A stretch of DNA of 64,000 nucleotides from the NCBI GenBank assembly GCA_002812745.2, contig NCSJ02000152.1:1-64000 (forward strand). The letters run 5' to 3'. The notes under the pieces are model-generated. The model was given only the letters and a program-made list of their open reading frames with translations. It searched no databases and was not told where the DNA came from. The position numbers were made by a program, and so were the translations under genes. This document shows positions 1 through 11,787 of the stretch, piece after piece. Positions within the stretch are counted from its first letter, which is position 1. The number at the start of each line of letters is the position of its first letter. The DNA comes from Scytalidium lignicola (lineage: Eukaryota; Ascomycota; Leotiomycetes).

Positions 1-64
1 CGATTTGATCAACAGTTCAAGCCTAATCGAGTAATATATGCGAATATTATGCCCAAAAGATCAG

Positions 65-133
65 TACCCCACTATCAAAAGGAGCGCAAAAGTAGCTCTG
101 GAGCTACTTTTGTGCTCCTTTTGATGGTGGGTA
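65..133. repeat. Long near-perfect inverted repeat (hairpin)
   Basis: Two arms of about 33 bp (65-98 and 101-133) are reverse complements with two mismatches and only a 2-bp spacer. The transcript would fold into one long stem. Nothing coding overlaps it. This shape is typical of a miniature inverted-repeat element or of a palindrome between repeats; the family is not known to me. Confidence 0.75.
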
Positions 134-255
134 ACAAATCCGCACATGTACCCCCCTGGCCAAAAGGAGTTTACATGGGCAAAATTTGTTAGCAAGGGTC
201 TCTAAGCGCTAGTAAGGGTACCTCCAGGGATTAGCAAAAAAAAGGAGCAAGGGGG

Positions 256-325
256 TGTTTGGATTCAGCTTTTGGCCCGCTCCTTACGCAAAAGGAGGCC
301 AAAAAGCCGAATCCAAACGGGGCCT
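256..325. repeat. Second inverted repeat (MITE-like)
   Basis: The stretch beginning GTTTGGATTCAGCTTTTGGCC is answered by its reverse complement ending in GAATCCAAAC. Arms are about 34 bp around a short loop. It shares AAAAGGAG-type words with the hairpin at 65-133, so both may derive from one small non-autonomous element lying upstream of the dead dehydrogenase. Confidence 0.6.
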
Positions 326-514
326 AAATAAAGGAAGGGTCATGTCAAAAGCGAAATTGGATATTTCTTGGATTGTGCTCCAGCCATTTAATCTATCTGA
401 ACACATTGGCCGGAACACTACACACAATCAAGCTCTACTACTTCCACTTCAAATTATTTATTCAATCTTTACCTAGCCACCGTCAAGAAAATCTCCCTAG
501 AAGACTCCAACAAA

Positions 515-1679
515 ATGGATACTGAGCCCAATACTTTCACTCTTGAGCTTTTCCGTGGCACAACCGAAGAGAAAATTGTTATTGAGAAAATCACCTCCAC
601 GCTTGGTGACGGTGAGATATATATCGAAACTACACACTCAGGATTATGTGGTACCGACATCCACGCTTTCAATGGCGGAAAGATTTTAGGCCATGAAGGA
701 GTCGGAATTGTTAGACAAGTAGGTTCCGGTAATTCAACTGATATTTAAGTTGGGGATCGTGTCGGGTTTGGTTATACACATAAAGTATGTGGCAATTGCG
801 AATACTGTTTGAGTGGTATGCTTAATACTTCCATGACGCACCCTTTTTCTTCACTCTATTCTTAGCTGATGGTACCAATCACACTGAACGACAAAAGGAC
901 AAGACCAATACTGCTCCCATCGTATAAACTTCAGCAACAACAACGACAACCTTGGTTCTCTCTCGTCTGGCGTGATATGGCCCGCGAACATGGTCTTTCC
1001 AATTCCGGATGGATATGAGTCTGCAGATGCTGCACCAATGCTCTGTGCTGGTGCTACTGTTTTCACAATCCTCAGTGAGTTTGGAGTTAGGCCGACCGAT
1101 CGCGTAGGTGTCATAGGAATTGGAGGTTTGGGCCACTTGGCTATCAAATTTGCTGCAGCCATGGGCTCTGAAGTTGTGGCGTTGTCAAGCTCTGAATCGA
1201 AACAACAGGAGGCTTTAGAGTTCGGTGCAAACGAGTTCCATGTTTTCGACTCAGAGAAGTCGTTGCCCCCAAGTTTCAAGCGTTTGAATCACTTGTTGCT
1301 ATGTACCAGTGTGCCAATCAAAAACTTCAACAAGTATGATAATACCAATCCAATGGCGGCGTGATTATAGATACTCGCTTGCTAACATAACAGTAACAGC
1401 CTTATAAATCTCATGGACATTAAAGGAACAGTTTACCCCTTGACGGTCTCCTTTGACGCAATTCCCATTCAGTTAGCGGGGCTGATTCCCTCGGGCGTTC
1501 ACATCCAGGGGACGCTTACTGCTTCACGCCACAACATTCGCAGAATGCTCAAATTTACTACGCTCCATAATATCAAGCCAACCATAATGAGGTTTCCAAT
1601 GACTGTGAATGGTGTTAAGGACGCAATCGATACATTACAGAGTGGTAAAATGAGATATCGTGGGGTTCTCGTTCGTTAA
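515..1679 (+). pseudogene. Medium-chain zinc alcohol dehydrogenase, broken
   Basis: Three pieces together cover a Zn-dependent medium-chain dehydrogenase (cinnamyl-alcohol/YahK-like). The first (515-748) has the GLCGTDIH catalytic-zinc region and GHEGVG; it stops at a TAA (746-748). The same frame continues after that stop with VGDRVG and CGNCEYC, part of the structural-zinc cysteine cluster. A frameshifted piece (972-1364) carries the Rossmann motif GIGGLGHLAIKFA; after another stop, the C-terminal piece 1413-1679 ends with a normal tail and a TAA. With two stops, a frame change and a scrambled middle (about 830-970), no functional enzyme is expected. It lies beside a methyltransferase relic. 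Confidence 0.85.
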
Positions 1680-1783
1680 GGAGTCTTGCGGCGGAAGAAT
1701 ATAAAATTTTAATAGTCTCAGAATTTGTTTGTTGGCTGCATTAAAACAAATACAATTGTTACCTAGCTGTGTCGAATGAAAAC

Positions 1784-2205
1784 TCAGAGAATACTGTGGG
1801 TCTCCCGTAAACCTAAGTGGCCGTAGCCCTCTGCTGCCCATTCGTCATCGGCCAACGCGGTAACTAATGCCCTGACAGATATAATGTCATAGTATCCACA
1901 ATACTTGTCCGGAAGTGGTTTCAAAATATCATAAATTGATAAAGAGATATTAGGTGGCAGTGACTCTAGCAAAGGAAATTAGGCGTCTGCATATCATAAC
2001 CATCTAACTTGCAATTGAGGAGAACCATTTCTGAGAGCTCTCTTAGCCAAATTGCTGTGCCAGTTGCGAAATCTGCGATTCGCAGACCTTGTTTGGAGAA
2101 AGGAATCGATGGATGTAGGATGTATCCGAAGTTATGCTTGGGTAACTCATGTTGCAAATTAAGTCTGCGAATTGTCAGTCTGAAAGGTATTCCTACGAAA
2201 CTCAC
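1784..2205 (-). pseudogene. SAM-dependent methyltransferase fragment
   Basis: On the minus strand, 2205-1966 encodes a segment with LNLQHEL and IADFATGTAIW, the SAM-binding motif I of the fungal secondary-metabolite-type methyltransferases. At about 1970 the frame shifts; the adjoining frame (1972-1784) continues with LPPNISL, YDILKPLP and the ALADDEW region. It then runs out before the expected C-terminal third. What is seen is the N-terminal half with a frameshift; the methyl acceptor cannot be told. It is tail to tail with the dehydrogenase relic. Confidence 0.75.
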
Positions 2206-3716
2206 GGATTGTGTCTAGCATGCCTAACAGATTCTTGAGAGTCCCTATTAAGGCTGTAGAATTCTTCCCCTCTCTTAGCTGTCGAGATAGGTGACTTAGA
2301 ATCCATTATAATATATTAGATTTGTTATACATTTAAAGAGAACCTAAGAGAATGCAAGTATCTATTAAGACGTTCCACAGGTGTTGAGGTCACACGCGGG
2401 GGATTTATGGATTTTGACGTGATATTAAGCAGTGTAGAACAGATATGAATGTTAACCATGCTAACACAAGTACAAAGCGCAAATTTAGTCTTTCTGTAAT
2501 TAAGGGATTAAGCTGAACTAAATTAGAAAAGTTCTGAATAGCTCCCGCAACGAAGCTATTTTGAAAAGATGGCCATTGCCTGTAGAGTCATCATCATACT
2601 AGTATTCTGATCATCATTCATGAATATTACTCCGAAAGGATTACTATTAAGGTAATTAAAGGCTTTAGAACTATAATCAGGCGGAGATACATACTACTTT
2701 AGGTAATAGATTAATATCTCAGCGTGAAAGTAAACTGCCATACCACTGTGTTTACCTCGATCGTTAGTGTCCTAGCATTAGACCATTTAGCGTATATTAG
2801 TGCTGACATTGAAGCTGCTTATTGATGGCCATTCCATCAGATATTGTATCTTCTAGCTATTAGTTTGCTTCTAGTTTGGAAACCAATACTCTCTCGTGGG
2901 TTAGTTTTGACAAATCCGATTTTTCCTTTTGCCTCAGTATAGCATATTGTTTTTGCAACCAGGTTATCATGCCAATGATTAGCAACGGAACTTACCGATA
3001 AAGTGCTGAGGTTATTGCCTTCCAAAATTTGCAGAAAGGTAAAGGTAAAGCTCAATACAAGTAATCAGAATTCGGTAGGGGTTCTGCTTTCTCTGAATAT
3101 TCAATTAAGCAGTAATTATTTACGAATCCAAACATACTCCTTAGAATTTCTCTAGGCTTTATTCGTTAGAGCTTCAACGTCAATACTCATACACATGGAC
3201 TAGTCTGACACTGACAAACGGGCTTCTGCGGAAAGTACGGTGCGTTGGTTTCACGTCAGTGCCGGGATCTATGCTCAGAAAGGCAATTCCCAAAAGAGCA
3301 TGTAGCTCCGATAACGTGCCAGTCTGCAAAAGTCGTAATTGCGATATTAATCAGTTTCGAGCAATACTACGAGCCTACATTCACTTTACTCTCGTAAAAC
3401 ACGGTTCTGCTCTACTCAGCTTCCCTTTGTTTTGTACAACAGCCATCCTGACACTCTTTCTAGATTGTTAGTTTAATTAGATTTATGGCTTGTGGATCAA
3501 GTTTATAAAATACCATTATGTATCAATTGACTTGATTTATAATGTAAAGGTATATTTAAGAACTTTAGTTGATGTATATAAATGCCCTCTAGTTCCCAAA
3601 CAGCATTTCCAACACATTCAAGCATAGTTTTATATAGTTGCTTACCATTCACTTCCATCACAATCACGTTTTCATAATTCCTTATTATATTTACGTCCAA
3701 ACAGACTTTTTATCCT
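2206..3716. other. Gene-free spacer
   Basis: Moderately AT-rich, stop-dense in all frames. The small open frames in it (for example 3259-3471) have no recognisable domain. I see no gene, RNA or repeat here. Confidence 0.6.
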
Positions 3717-4121
3717 TTGTTGAGCACGAAGATGCCCCGCCCGGTTGGATACATGAGAATATTCTTCAGTATGATGCATTGGATAAGCTTTGCATCCTCA
3801 CTATCTTGGTCTGAGCAACAGCCAACTTGCACAAATATCACCATCCCAGTTACTATCACCGCTAATAACACCAATATTCCATCAGGGCTTAATGTTTCTG
3901 ATTCCACTGCTCTAGCAGACACTATTGCAAACGTGGCATACAATATGTCAGTTCAAGGTTCATTTAATATAGCAGCCACCTATTGTGAGCCAGGGGTTTC
4001 GAACGGTCCGCATCACAAATCTCTACAAATTCTCGTTCATGGAGGAGGTTACACACGCTCATACTGTAGGTTGTGCCATATTCTTTGCCTCACCAATTTC
4101 ATCTATTTTATGGATGATTGA
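3717..4121 (+). pseudogene. Alpha/beta-hydrolase family protein, 5' fragment
   Basis: The open frame encodes a hydrophobic leader, then a segment with ITANNTNIPSGLN, ADTIANVAYN and LQILVHGGGYT. The last resembles the first strand and oxyanion region (LVHG) of secreted fungal alpha/beta-hydrolases. A plausible donor site (GTAGGT, about 4068) follows the LVHG motif. No downstream exon with a GxSxG nucleophile elbow can be found; the next 800 bp are repeat-like and AT-rich. Most likely a gene truncated after its first exon. Identification rests on pattern memory of the family, so the call is moderate. Confidence 0.55.
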
Positions 4122-4499
4122 TATTTCTTACACAGCTTAATATTTTAATTATTCCTTTGTGTGCGAAGCACCTCCCTGCAAGTGTAGCGAGTAGCAAGCT
4201 CTGCTTTTAATAAAATAGTTATTAGTGATGTGATCGCTCATATTGTGCCTTTTTAGTCAGTAGTTCAGTAATACAGCCATTCGTTTACTGTTTATAACGG
4301 ATGTTAAAACTCAAACAAGGCTAACATACTAGCTTCAAAAAGTCTTGATTTTAACAGGTTGCATAAACGTATTATATATATATGTTATATAAATTATTTA
4401 TTATAAACAAAATATAATGTGTTGACTGGAAACGCAGGAATACAGAACCACTATTGTATTGATTGCTTAAGGAGTCTACAACTACAGCAGATTCTATAT

Positions 4500-4640
4500 A
4501 TACAGAGAGTTACGGTCGTACAGGCACCCTACGGGTGCCTATAGTTGCCTACAGTGGTAGCCTACCGTAAACCCTATCCGTAAGCCCTAGCATAGGCAAC
4601 CGTAAGAACACTGTGAAGTGGCATCCGTAAACTCCAAATA
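4500..4640. repeat. Palindromic CCGTAA repeat cluster
   Basis: A tight palindrome (AGGCACC-CTAC-GGGTGCCT, about 4520-4538) is followed by four direct copies of CCGTAA (4565, 4578, 4600 and 4625) and inverted GCCTA/TAGGC words. No coding potential. It looks like the end of a small transposable element directly before the LTR-like segment. Confidence 0.5.
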
Positions 4641-4651
4641 TTGCAACATAA

Positions 4652-4891
4652 TGTGGTAGGGAATTCCCGTTCCCCACATACGTACGAGCGGAGACCCCGC
4701 GACCCCAGATTCCCCAATTAGTTAGTATATATAGTAGTAGGTATCGTAGTTACCATAACCAAGCCTTCTTTTCTCCTATTCTACAGCACCCTGCCATTTG
4801 ATTGGTTAGTTGTTACTCAGCTTCACATTGTGGCCATATAGAGCACGCACCCACGAACCCCATATCGCTACCGTATTAAGTTAACCGTACA
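4652..4891. mobile_element. Possible solo LTR
   Basis: A 240-bp block of normal base composition starts TGTGGTAGGG, ends CCGTACA, holds the inner palindrome around GGAATTCC and a TATATATAG box, and sits between an AT-rich block and other repeats. This fits a solo LTR with TG...CA ends. No second copy lies in the window and no target duplication was confirmed, so the boundaries are tentative. Confidence 0.3.
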
Positions 4892-5306
4892 TATCAATCC
4901 CACTCCCTCATAATCATTANTTTTTTTATTTAAAAAAATTATATTAAATAAAAACCAATTAAAATTAAATATTTTTACAAAAGCTTATTTTAAATATTAG
5001 TAAAGTTAATATATAAATCACGNTTTTTACAAGAGTTATAGTNAAAAAGTTAAAATAAGTAGTAAAAAAAAGATGAAAAATCTTAATAAAGTCTGAATAT
5101 ACTACTAATAATTTCACTGAATTTAGTACAAATTTACATAAAAAATAAAGTTCTAGCATGTTTTGGTATTACACGTGGAGTGGCTTAACATTATAACCAT
5201 CACTTTTTTACCGCGACCTTTGTACTTTNAAAAAGTGTTTGATTTGAGTTAATGATCAAAATTAAACTGTTTAAGTAATTATTTAAAAATCTCTTTACTT
5301 AACATC
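4892..5306. other. AT-rich spacer with N bases
   Basis: Very AT-rich DNA with four isolated N positions, resembling the RIP-degraded blocks of the 31-48 kb region. No gene seen. It ends just before the terminal exon of the amidohydrolase gene. Confidence 0.6.
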
Positions 5307-6797
5307 TCATTTATTATATGTCTTTAGAAGACTTTGGTCATATCGCAAGATTGCATTCATCAATACTTGCGTTCCTAATGCACTGCCACATGTGAGTGTA
5401 TATCTCATGATGGTGATCGGGGGTGATATGTAAAGAACTTACCAGTGTTCAGGCGTTGAATATTCACTCGGGTGATGTGATATTCCATTCTTTGACGGAA
5501 TAAACACCATCGAAGTAGGACAAATATACGAGGTATTAACGCTGTCATGTCCAGCTCCTGCGGGCAACTCTTTGTAGCTGTCTTCACCCACGAGCTCAAT
5601 GGCAGCTGATCGAACAGCATCAACGCAATCTTTGTGGAAATTTACTGCTGCACTCCTCCATATCTGCTTTATATCAACTGTGCAGCTGTTTGTTTCAGCA
5701 ATGGACGAGCAAGATTCTTGGATGACCCGGGACATTTTGTCCATAGTGTTGTTGGAAAGGTGCTCGATATCGACGCTAAACGTGACTTTCCCGGGTATTG
5801 TGCCAGGCGACTGGGGTTCTGAGTTGATGACACCGACGGTTGTAAGTCCCTCAGATTCCCAGGCGATGGAGTTGATTCGTGAGATCATTTGAGAGGCAGC
5901 AAGGAGTGCATCGGCTCGTCGATCTATCGGTGTGGTACCACAATGCTGGCATCTGCCATTCACTATCACTATGAGCCAAGTCATTCCTTGAACACCAGTA
6001 ACTACTCCAACTGATTTGGATTCATCTTCTAGCAACGGGCCTTGTTCTATGTGGTATTCGAAATGAGCCGACAGTGGGTTCGCTTTATGGGTGGCTCTGA
6101 CTGGCCCAAGATATCCGATGTTCTCAAGTTCATCTTTAAAAAGCTTGCCGTCGGAATCTGTATGATTGTAGGCATCTTCTAAAGACACATTACCCGCCCA
6201 AACGGCGCTAGATAACATTCCAGTATTGAAACGAGCACCTTCCTCATTTGTCCAGTTGATGACAGCGATGGGTGCGTATGTCGAGTACTCATTCTCATGA
6301 AGTACTCTCAGGATTTCTATTCCTGCTTGGACCCCTAGAATGCCATCATATCTGCCCCCGGCCGGTTGTGTGTCTAGATGAGATCCAATCCCGATAGGAG
6401 CAATGTCGTTATTTTGGCCAGGCCGTATGGCAAAGAGGTTCCCCATTTCGTCGATTTTGACAGTCGCCCCGTACTGCTGTACTGTATCGACAAACCAATC
6501 ACGAACAGACTTATCTTCTTTAGTCAGAGTCAGGCGTCTGACGCCGCCTTCCGGTGTAGCTCCCCACTGTGCAGTGTGGTGCAAAGTATCCCATAATCTC
6601 TGCTGGTTGACGGTCAAGGTTGACACCGAGAGCCATCTTCTCGTTACGGAAAACGATCTGGTTTGAGTAGCCTCTCCTCGATATTGCCTTCGGAGGCAAA
6701 TACCGAAAGCAGTTCTAGATGTCACTGATGCACCCTGGAAAATAGGAGTAAAGGTGGATCGTATTGTATTCATCATCATCAAGCTCATTATATTCAC
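5307..6797 (-). CDS. N-carbamoyl-L-amino-acid hydrolase / beta-ureidopropionase-type M20 amidohydrolase
   Basis: Exons: 6797-5443 and 5382-5307 (60-bp GTAAGT...CAG intron), 476 aa. The family hydrolyses N-carbamoyl amino acids or related ureido compounds to amino acid, CO2 and NH3 using two divalent metals. Visible metal residues: H140 in GSHLDT, D151 in GRYDG, E185/E186 in NEEGARF, H249 in HIEQG, and H442 in GISHHPSEY; the dimerisation/substrate motif QHCGTTP (H285) is present. The second exon restores the usual C-terminal CALGTQVL...RYDQ tail, which is why the gene is taken past the TAA at 5439-5441. The first 60 residues are rich in Arg, Ser and Thr and look like a mitochondrial presequence, though an upstream exon cannot be excluded. 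The gene is divergent from the UNC93-like transporter. Exact substrate unknown. Confidence 0.9.
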
Positions 6798-7595
6798 TTA
6801 CCAATACAGTGGCACATGAGAGTCCTCAATGAAATCAAACAGCTTCCGCGTCCGTTTTAAATTAATTATTGGTGCTGCCCGTAGTTTTATTGTGTCATAG
6901 CGTATTAAGTTTCTCCATTGCAGTTAGCCATGGCCGTATTCATCACCACCAATAATGGGGCAGCCCTTCCCGACAGCCACAGCCGTCCGCCATCTAGCTC
7001 TGCTGTGCGTACTGTGAAGACCGGGGAAGAACGTTTTGCATGCTTACTGGCAGCAACTTACTGTACTTGTGGTTGGCCATAGATACAGTCCCGATGCCCT
7101 CTTATCTTTAGTCTGCGGCCAAGAGATAAAACGTCGTCAAGTGGTGCTATCGCCAGAAACACTGCATGGACCGTTGACTACGCCATCCAACAAGATATCA
7201 ATATTCTCCAAATTGGTATTCTCCATAATGTTCGATCCTCAATATTGTGCATCACCCCTGACATTTTGTTGCATGGTTGACTGATACAGTGCCGATATGA
7301 GAAGACAGCAAGATCAACATTAGTTTGTTTCGCCGATGCTCGAGAGTGGGATTGAAGATTAGCATTGAATACATGGCGAAATATCCCTCGGCATCATTCC
7401 TTTCACTGTTGTCGATGTTCTTGAAGATTCATCTGTGTATATATAGAGGGAATCCAACCCCATATTTCAAGCACTGTCTTTGCAGAGAACCCATCACCAC
7501 ACACTGTTAGTTCCTGCAGTCCTCCAGCTCCATCACGGCATCTTGAATACTATGATAAATAACATTTGTTACCAAATCTAGAAATCGGCATTATG
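6798..7595. promoter_or_regulatory. Divergent promoter region with paired GATA sites
   Basis: An 800-bp spacer between head-to-head amidohydrolase and UNC93-like genes. Two strong GATA-factor (AreA-type, HGATAR) sites face each other: CTTATC at 7101-7106 and AGATAA at 7124-7129. Known fungal nitrogen-metabolite regulation uses such clustered sites; that these are used is inference. No gene seen inside, although small open frames exist. Confidence 0.5.
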
Positions 7596-9266
7596 ATGGC
7601 ACTGAAAAGAGGAGACCTGCGTTTAAATCATCCCTTTGTCCAGAATCTGATTGCTGGGTAATTAGGTTTCCTTTCTCACCAGTTTTCAACGAATACGGGT
7701 TCAGAGCCTAATAGAACGGCATAGTTTGATGCTTCTCTGTCTCCCTGGCATCTACCTAGCTTTGACAGGTCTCGGTGCTGGTGGAGGCAAACCATCGTCC
7801 CAGACAGTAGCCGCAAATGTGAATTCTATCCTGTATGGTGTCTTCTTCGTGACCGGCTGGTTTGCCGGCTCAGTGATGAATCTTATTGGTCCTAACTATA
7901 CCGTATTTCTTGGTTCTGTTGGGTATAGTTTATACACAGGTAAGTGATTATATAAAGATATCTTTACATTTACTAAATGTTTTGTCTCAGGTGGTCTCTG
8001 GTATTTTGACCGGACTGGGAACTCCTGGTTGGCATATATTGGTGGAGGAATTGAGGGAGTATCCGCTGCTCTTTTATGGGCCTCTGCTGGGGCAATTGCC
8101 TACTCTTATGCTGAAGAGAAGGAGAAGGCTCTATTCATGACAATACAATGGTGCATGTGCGAAGGTAGCTTGACTCTATGAGGACTAATAGAGCTTTCTG
8201 CTGACGTTGATAGGCGGCTCGACAATCGCTGCTCTGGTTGCCCTGGGCATAAATATAAACAGCGAGCAGGATGCCGGTGCTCCGACTCCTGTTTACGTGA
8301 TCTTTGTCGTCATCCAGGTTTTAGCAATGATCCTGGCTCTTACGCTGCTTGTTCGGCCAGCGAAAGTCGTTCGCAGTGATGGCACTAACATCGCAATTTT
8401 CAAGCAGCCTACTTTGCGAAGTGAAATGCTTGGCATTCTCGAGATGATCAAGGATTTCAAATTCATGATGCTGCTCCCAGCAATATTTGTCGCTGAAATG
8501 GCTTTGGCGCTTCAGAGCTCTCTCAATGGGTACTACTTTAACCTCCGCACTCGCTCCCTCAATAACGTCATGTTCAACTTCATACAGCTGCCAGCAAGTT
8601 TCGGGATGACCTATATTCTAGATAACCCTCGATTTGGTCACCGTAAAGCAAGAGCCCTTATTGGGATATCGGTGATGAGCGCTGTTACGCTTGCCATTTG
8701 TGCCGCAGAGGCTGCGTGGCTTGCCAAACACCATCTGAATCGCAACGAAGCAGGCCCATCAACCGATTGGACTGATCCTGCTTTTGCCGGAGCATTCGTC
8801 ATCTACGTGATTTATGGGAGTGTTTACAGGTAATTAGCCTTTTCCCTAATAACTCTAGTGTTACTCAGCTAACGATTGTAGTATATACCAAATAGCAACA
8901 CAGTACGTGATCTGCGCCTTGACAAACGACCCAGAGCGCCTGGCACGAAGAGCATCATGCTTCAGAGGAACAACAGCACTCGGAATGATGTTCAGTTTCA
9001 TCATCGACGGCAATGGAGGAACATATATCACCCAGCTCTCTTTCCAATTTGCTTGTTACTTTGTGGGCATCATTTTCCTTTATGTTGTGACCATTTTCTA
9101 TGTTAGCGATACAAACTATTTTCGGGAAGAAATGGTTATCGTGCCAAAGCATATCGAAGACGACGCCCGGATTGAAGGAAGGGTTACTTTGGATGGCAGC
9201 ATTTTGTATGGAAAGCATGCTGTACAACCTAAGGAAAACATTACTACCATCACAGTATCGGACTAG
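7596..9266 (+). CDS. UNC93-like (DUF895) major facilitator membrane protein
   Basis: Exons 7596-7657, 7725-7939, 7991-8164, 8214-8829 and 8882-9266; all junctions are GT-AG and keep frame, giving 483 aa, the usual length for fungal UNC93-like proteins. The first exon begins ATGGCACTG and gives HPFVQNLIAG, which leads into the first membrane helix after splicing. Recognisable family segments: PGIYLALTGLGAGGG, the ANVNSILYG helix, SAGAIAYSYAEE in the loop, GGSTIAALVALG, and a C-terminal FVSDTNYF-like end of the last helix. About 11-12 hydrophobic helices are visible. Substrate is unknown for most fungal members; the divergent pairing with a carbamoyl hydrolase suggests import or export of its substrate or product (inference). 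Confidence 0.87.
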
Positions 9267-9960
9267 ATATACTATTGGCACATGTATCTACCGGTTTTAT
9301 CGAGTAATATATGTCAAAGTTAAGCGCATTTGACCCCGAAAACCCACTTGACGGAAAAAGGGAAGGGGGCTCCATAAGAGCGTAATAACAACAATAAACT
9401 GTCTATAAATGACTCAATAGAATACCTCTTTCAATAAATCAATCAGTTGAGATATATACCTTAAAATCCATAATCAGATCCCTAACAATTACAGCAGCCG
9501 TAAGTTTATAACAAAGCTGTATCTAGCTGACGCGCCATGGATATGTACTAATTGTTTGAATATCACAAAATGCCCGGGAGCAACATGAAGCCAAAGCTAA
9601 GTCGGCCAAAATGCATGCGGATTATCTGATGCTAGCTACCATCTATTTGAGTACTACCTGGTATTGAACCAAGTAGATAAACGATATTCAAATAAAAATT
9701 GTGCCCGAATGTCTCCTATTTTAATCCTCTATCTTCTCATTCACTTCAAGTGATTGGGTTGCAGCTTACGTCCTGATTAAGAGAAGTTTAACTAGTGCTA
9801 TTGCATTTTCCTTGTCTACTGCTTTGCTATATGGCATACTTCAAAATAATTAATCTTCTTCTATCTCCTCAATCGCCAATCTCATAATTGGTCCGCTGAT
9901 GTAGAATATCAAAAACCCCATTTATCCATTCAACTCTCTGTCTAAGAAAAAGTGCCAGCC
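9267..9960. other. Spacer without a gene
   Basis: AT-rich intergenic DNA between the UNC93-like gene and the dead second carbamoylase. No domain, repeat or RNA recognised. Confidence 0.6.
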
Positions 9961-11787
9961 ATGGGTTCAATAACTCAACCTCCAAGGATCAATGGAGCTC
10001 GGCTTTGGGAAAACGTCATGGAAACGGCAATGTTTGGCTGCCACGAGGATATCGACGGCGGCATGAGTCGGTCTATCTCTAAGCCCTAGAGACAAGAAAA
10101 TTCCAGACCGGTTCGTAAATAAGGCTACCGACCGCAACCTTGGATGCTTGGTCATAGTCGACAAAATTGGTAACTTCTTCGCTGTTTGGTATGGCAGCAT
10201 GAAAAGATCAAATTTAGCACTTACTAGCATGGGGAATCGTTCTAATGACATTCTTGGAGTGCTTTCTGCATTAGAAGACATACAAACTGTTAAGGAAAGT
10301 GGATTGGAGATGAATTGACCGATAGCGGCAATCGACTGGACGAATGAGTACGCAAATCTCTTCTGCTCCATCACCCTTCGACTAATATACTATGAATAAC
10401 ATCCTGAAATCAATATAGGGAAGGTGTTCGATTCCCCGCAATATATTTTGGATCAAGTATTTGGGCGCAGTCAAAGGAAATTGATGATTTGTATAAACTT
10501 CATAACTCACAAACGCTGACGAAACAATGAAATCAGCTCTACGTGCAACTTCATATCTTGGTGATACCGAACATTCTCACAAGGAAGTTCTGTTCATGGT
10601 TTATTTCGAATTTTACATAGAGTAGTCTACTCTCTTGAAAAGAACTTCAACGGAGATTGGAACTGTGTCTGGTGTTTAAGGAATTCGACGGTATGAGGTT
10701 AATATCTCTTCTGTTATAGTCGCCGATTGTAAGGGGCAAACATATAACTCAATGGCACTACTTAATCAACTACTATGAATGTCTAGTAGGCAAATATATA
10801 GGTGTTCAGGCTACCATTATTGCCTCTATCCCCTCAGGCACCACTCGTTTAAAGTTTGTAAGGCCAAAATTTGTATTCAAGGATATTATCCAGTTAAAGC
10901 CTCTAATTAACACTAACGCACCAGTGAAAATGTTTATAAATTTGAGGCAACAACGCTAAAATAGGCCAATTTGGCCTGTGGGGCTTGAGGGGATACACCC
11001 CCTTAATCAATATAATCACTTTGATCAATACCTTCTGATCGTCACCCTGTTACAGGTAAGTCATCTATGTTTGTAGCCTTAGCATTTACCAATACCCAAG
11101 CAGGTAGCACTCCTGTGAACATGCGAACAGATGCAATGGTAACTGCTGCAAAGTTTATTCTTCACTTGGAGCAGACAGCCAGCGAACACCTTGATTATCG
11201 TATAGTTGGGTATCTCAAAGCTGGACATGACTCGTCAAATACTATGGTTAGCAGTGTCCGATTGATGGTTGATCTTCGGCATCCCTCCGAAAGGAATTCA
11301 GATGAAATAGAAAGAGGCTACAAAACTTTCCTATCAGACTTAGAAGCTGGACAAAAAGATTAAAATTGGCTATTAAGAAGACCTGGGAGAATACAGCTGT
11401 GTCATTTAATGGCACTACCATACAATACACTTCATATGCTACTCAGTATATGTGCGGCAAATCTAGAGTTTTGATGACGAATTGTACTATAGACGATAGG
11501 TAAGTTGGCTTTCCGGACATCTAAACGTAAGCTGATAATTTCATGGTGTGGAGACCACAAAAGTCGTCCCATCAGCGATGATTTTCATACTCAGTCACAA
11601 TGGAATTAGCCATGATCCGGAGGAGTATTCCACTACTACTCAGTGGTATGTAATCAAAAACTTGGTACCTATTTCCCGGTCCATTAATGCTGTGGACAGC
11701 TCAACAGGAGCACAGTTGCTGTTGGAAAGTTTTTTGGATTATAACAAGCTGTTACGACAAAGAAGCTGCAGAAATGGTGTTAATTAA
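9961..11787 (+). pseudogene. Second carbamoylase-type M20 amidohydrolase, degraded
   Basis: Begins ATGGGTTCAATAACTCAACC, giving a start MGSITQPPRING like cytosolic members of the family (no presequence). Scattered through three frames are the family blocks in order: DKIGNFFAV (about 10157), DILGVLSALE (about 10239), IDWTNE (about 10329, with the following EEG metal motif spoiled to EYA), GSSIWA (about 10454), QAGSTPVNMRTDAM (about 11098), AGHDSSN (about 11222) and NGISHDPEEYS (about 11600), then GAQLLLESFLDYN. Numerous stops and frameshifts and the lost metal glutamate show it is dead. It is a paralogue of the intact copy at 5307-6797, on the opposite strand and on the other side of the transporter. 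Confidence 0.85.

Noticed and set aside
3259..3471. A 70-residue plus-strand open frame
   Set aside because: No domain, no splice partner, composition like chance.
5439..5441. TAA taken as the end of the amidohydrolase
   Set aside because: It lies inside a GTAAGT intron; splicing to 5382 restores the family's C-terminal tail.
9967..10374. Minus-strand 135-residue frame
   Set aside because: Lies across the plus-strand dead carbamoylase blocks; no domain.
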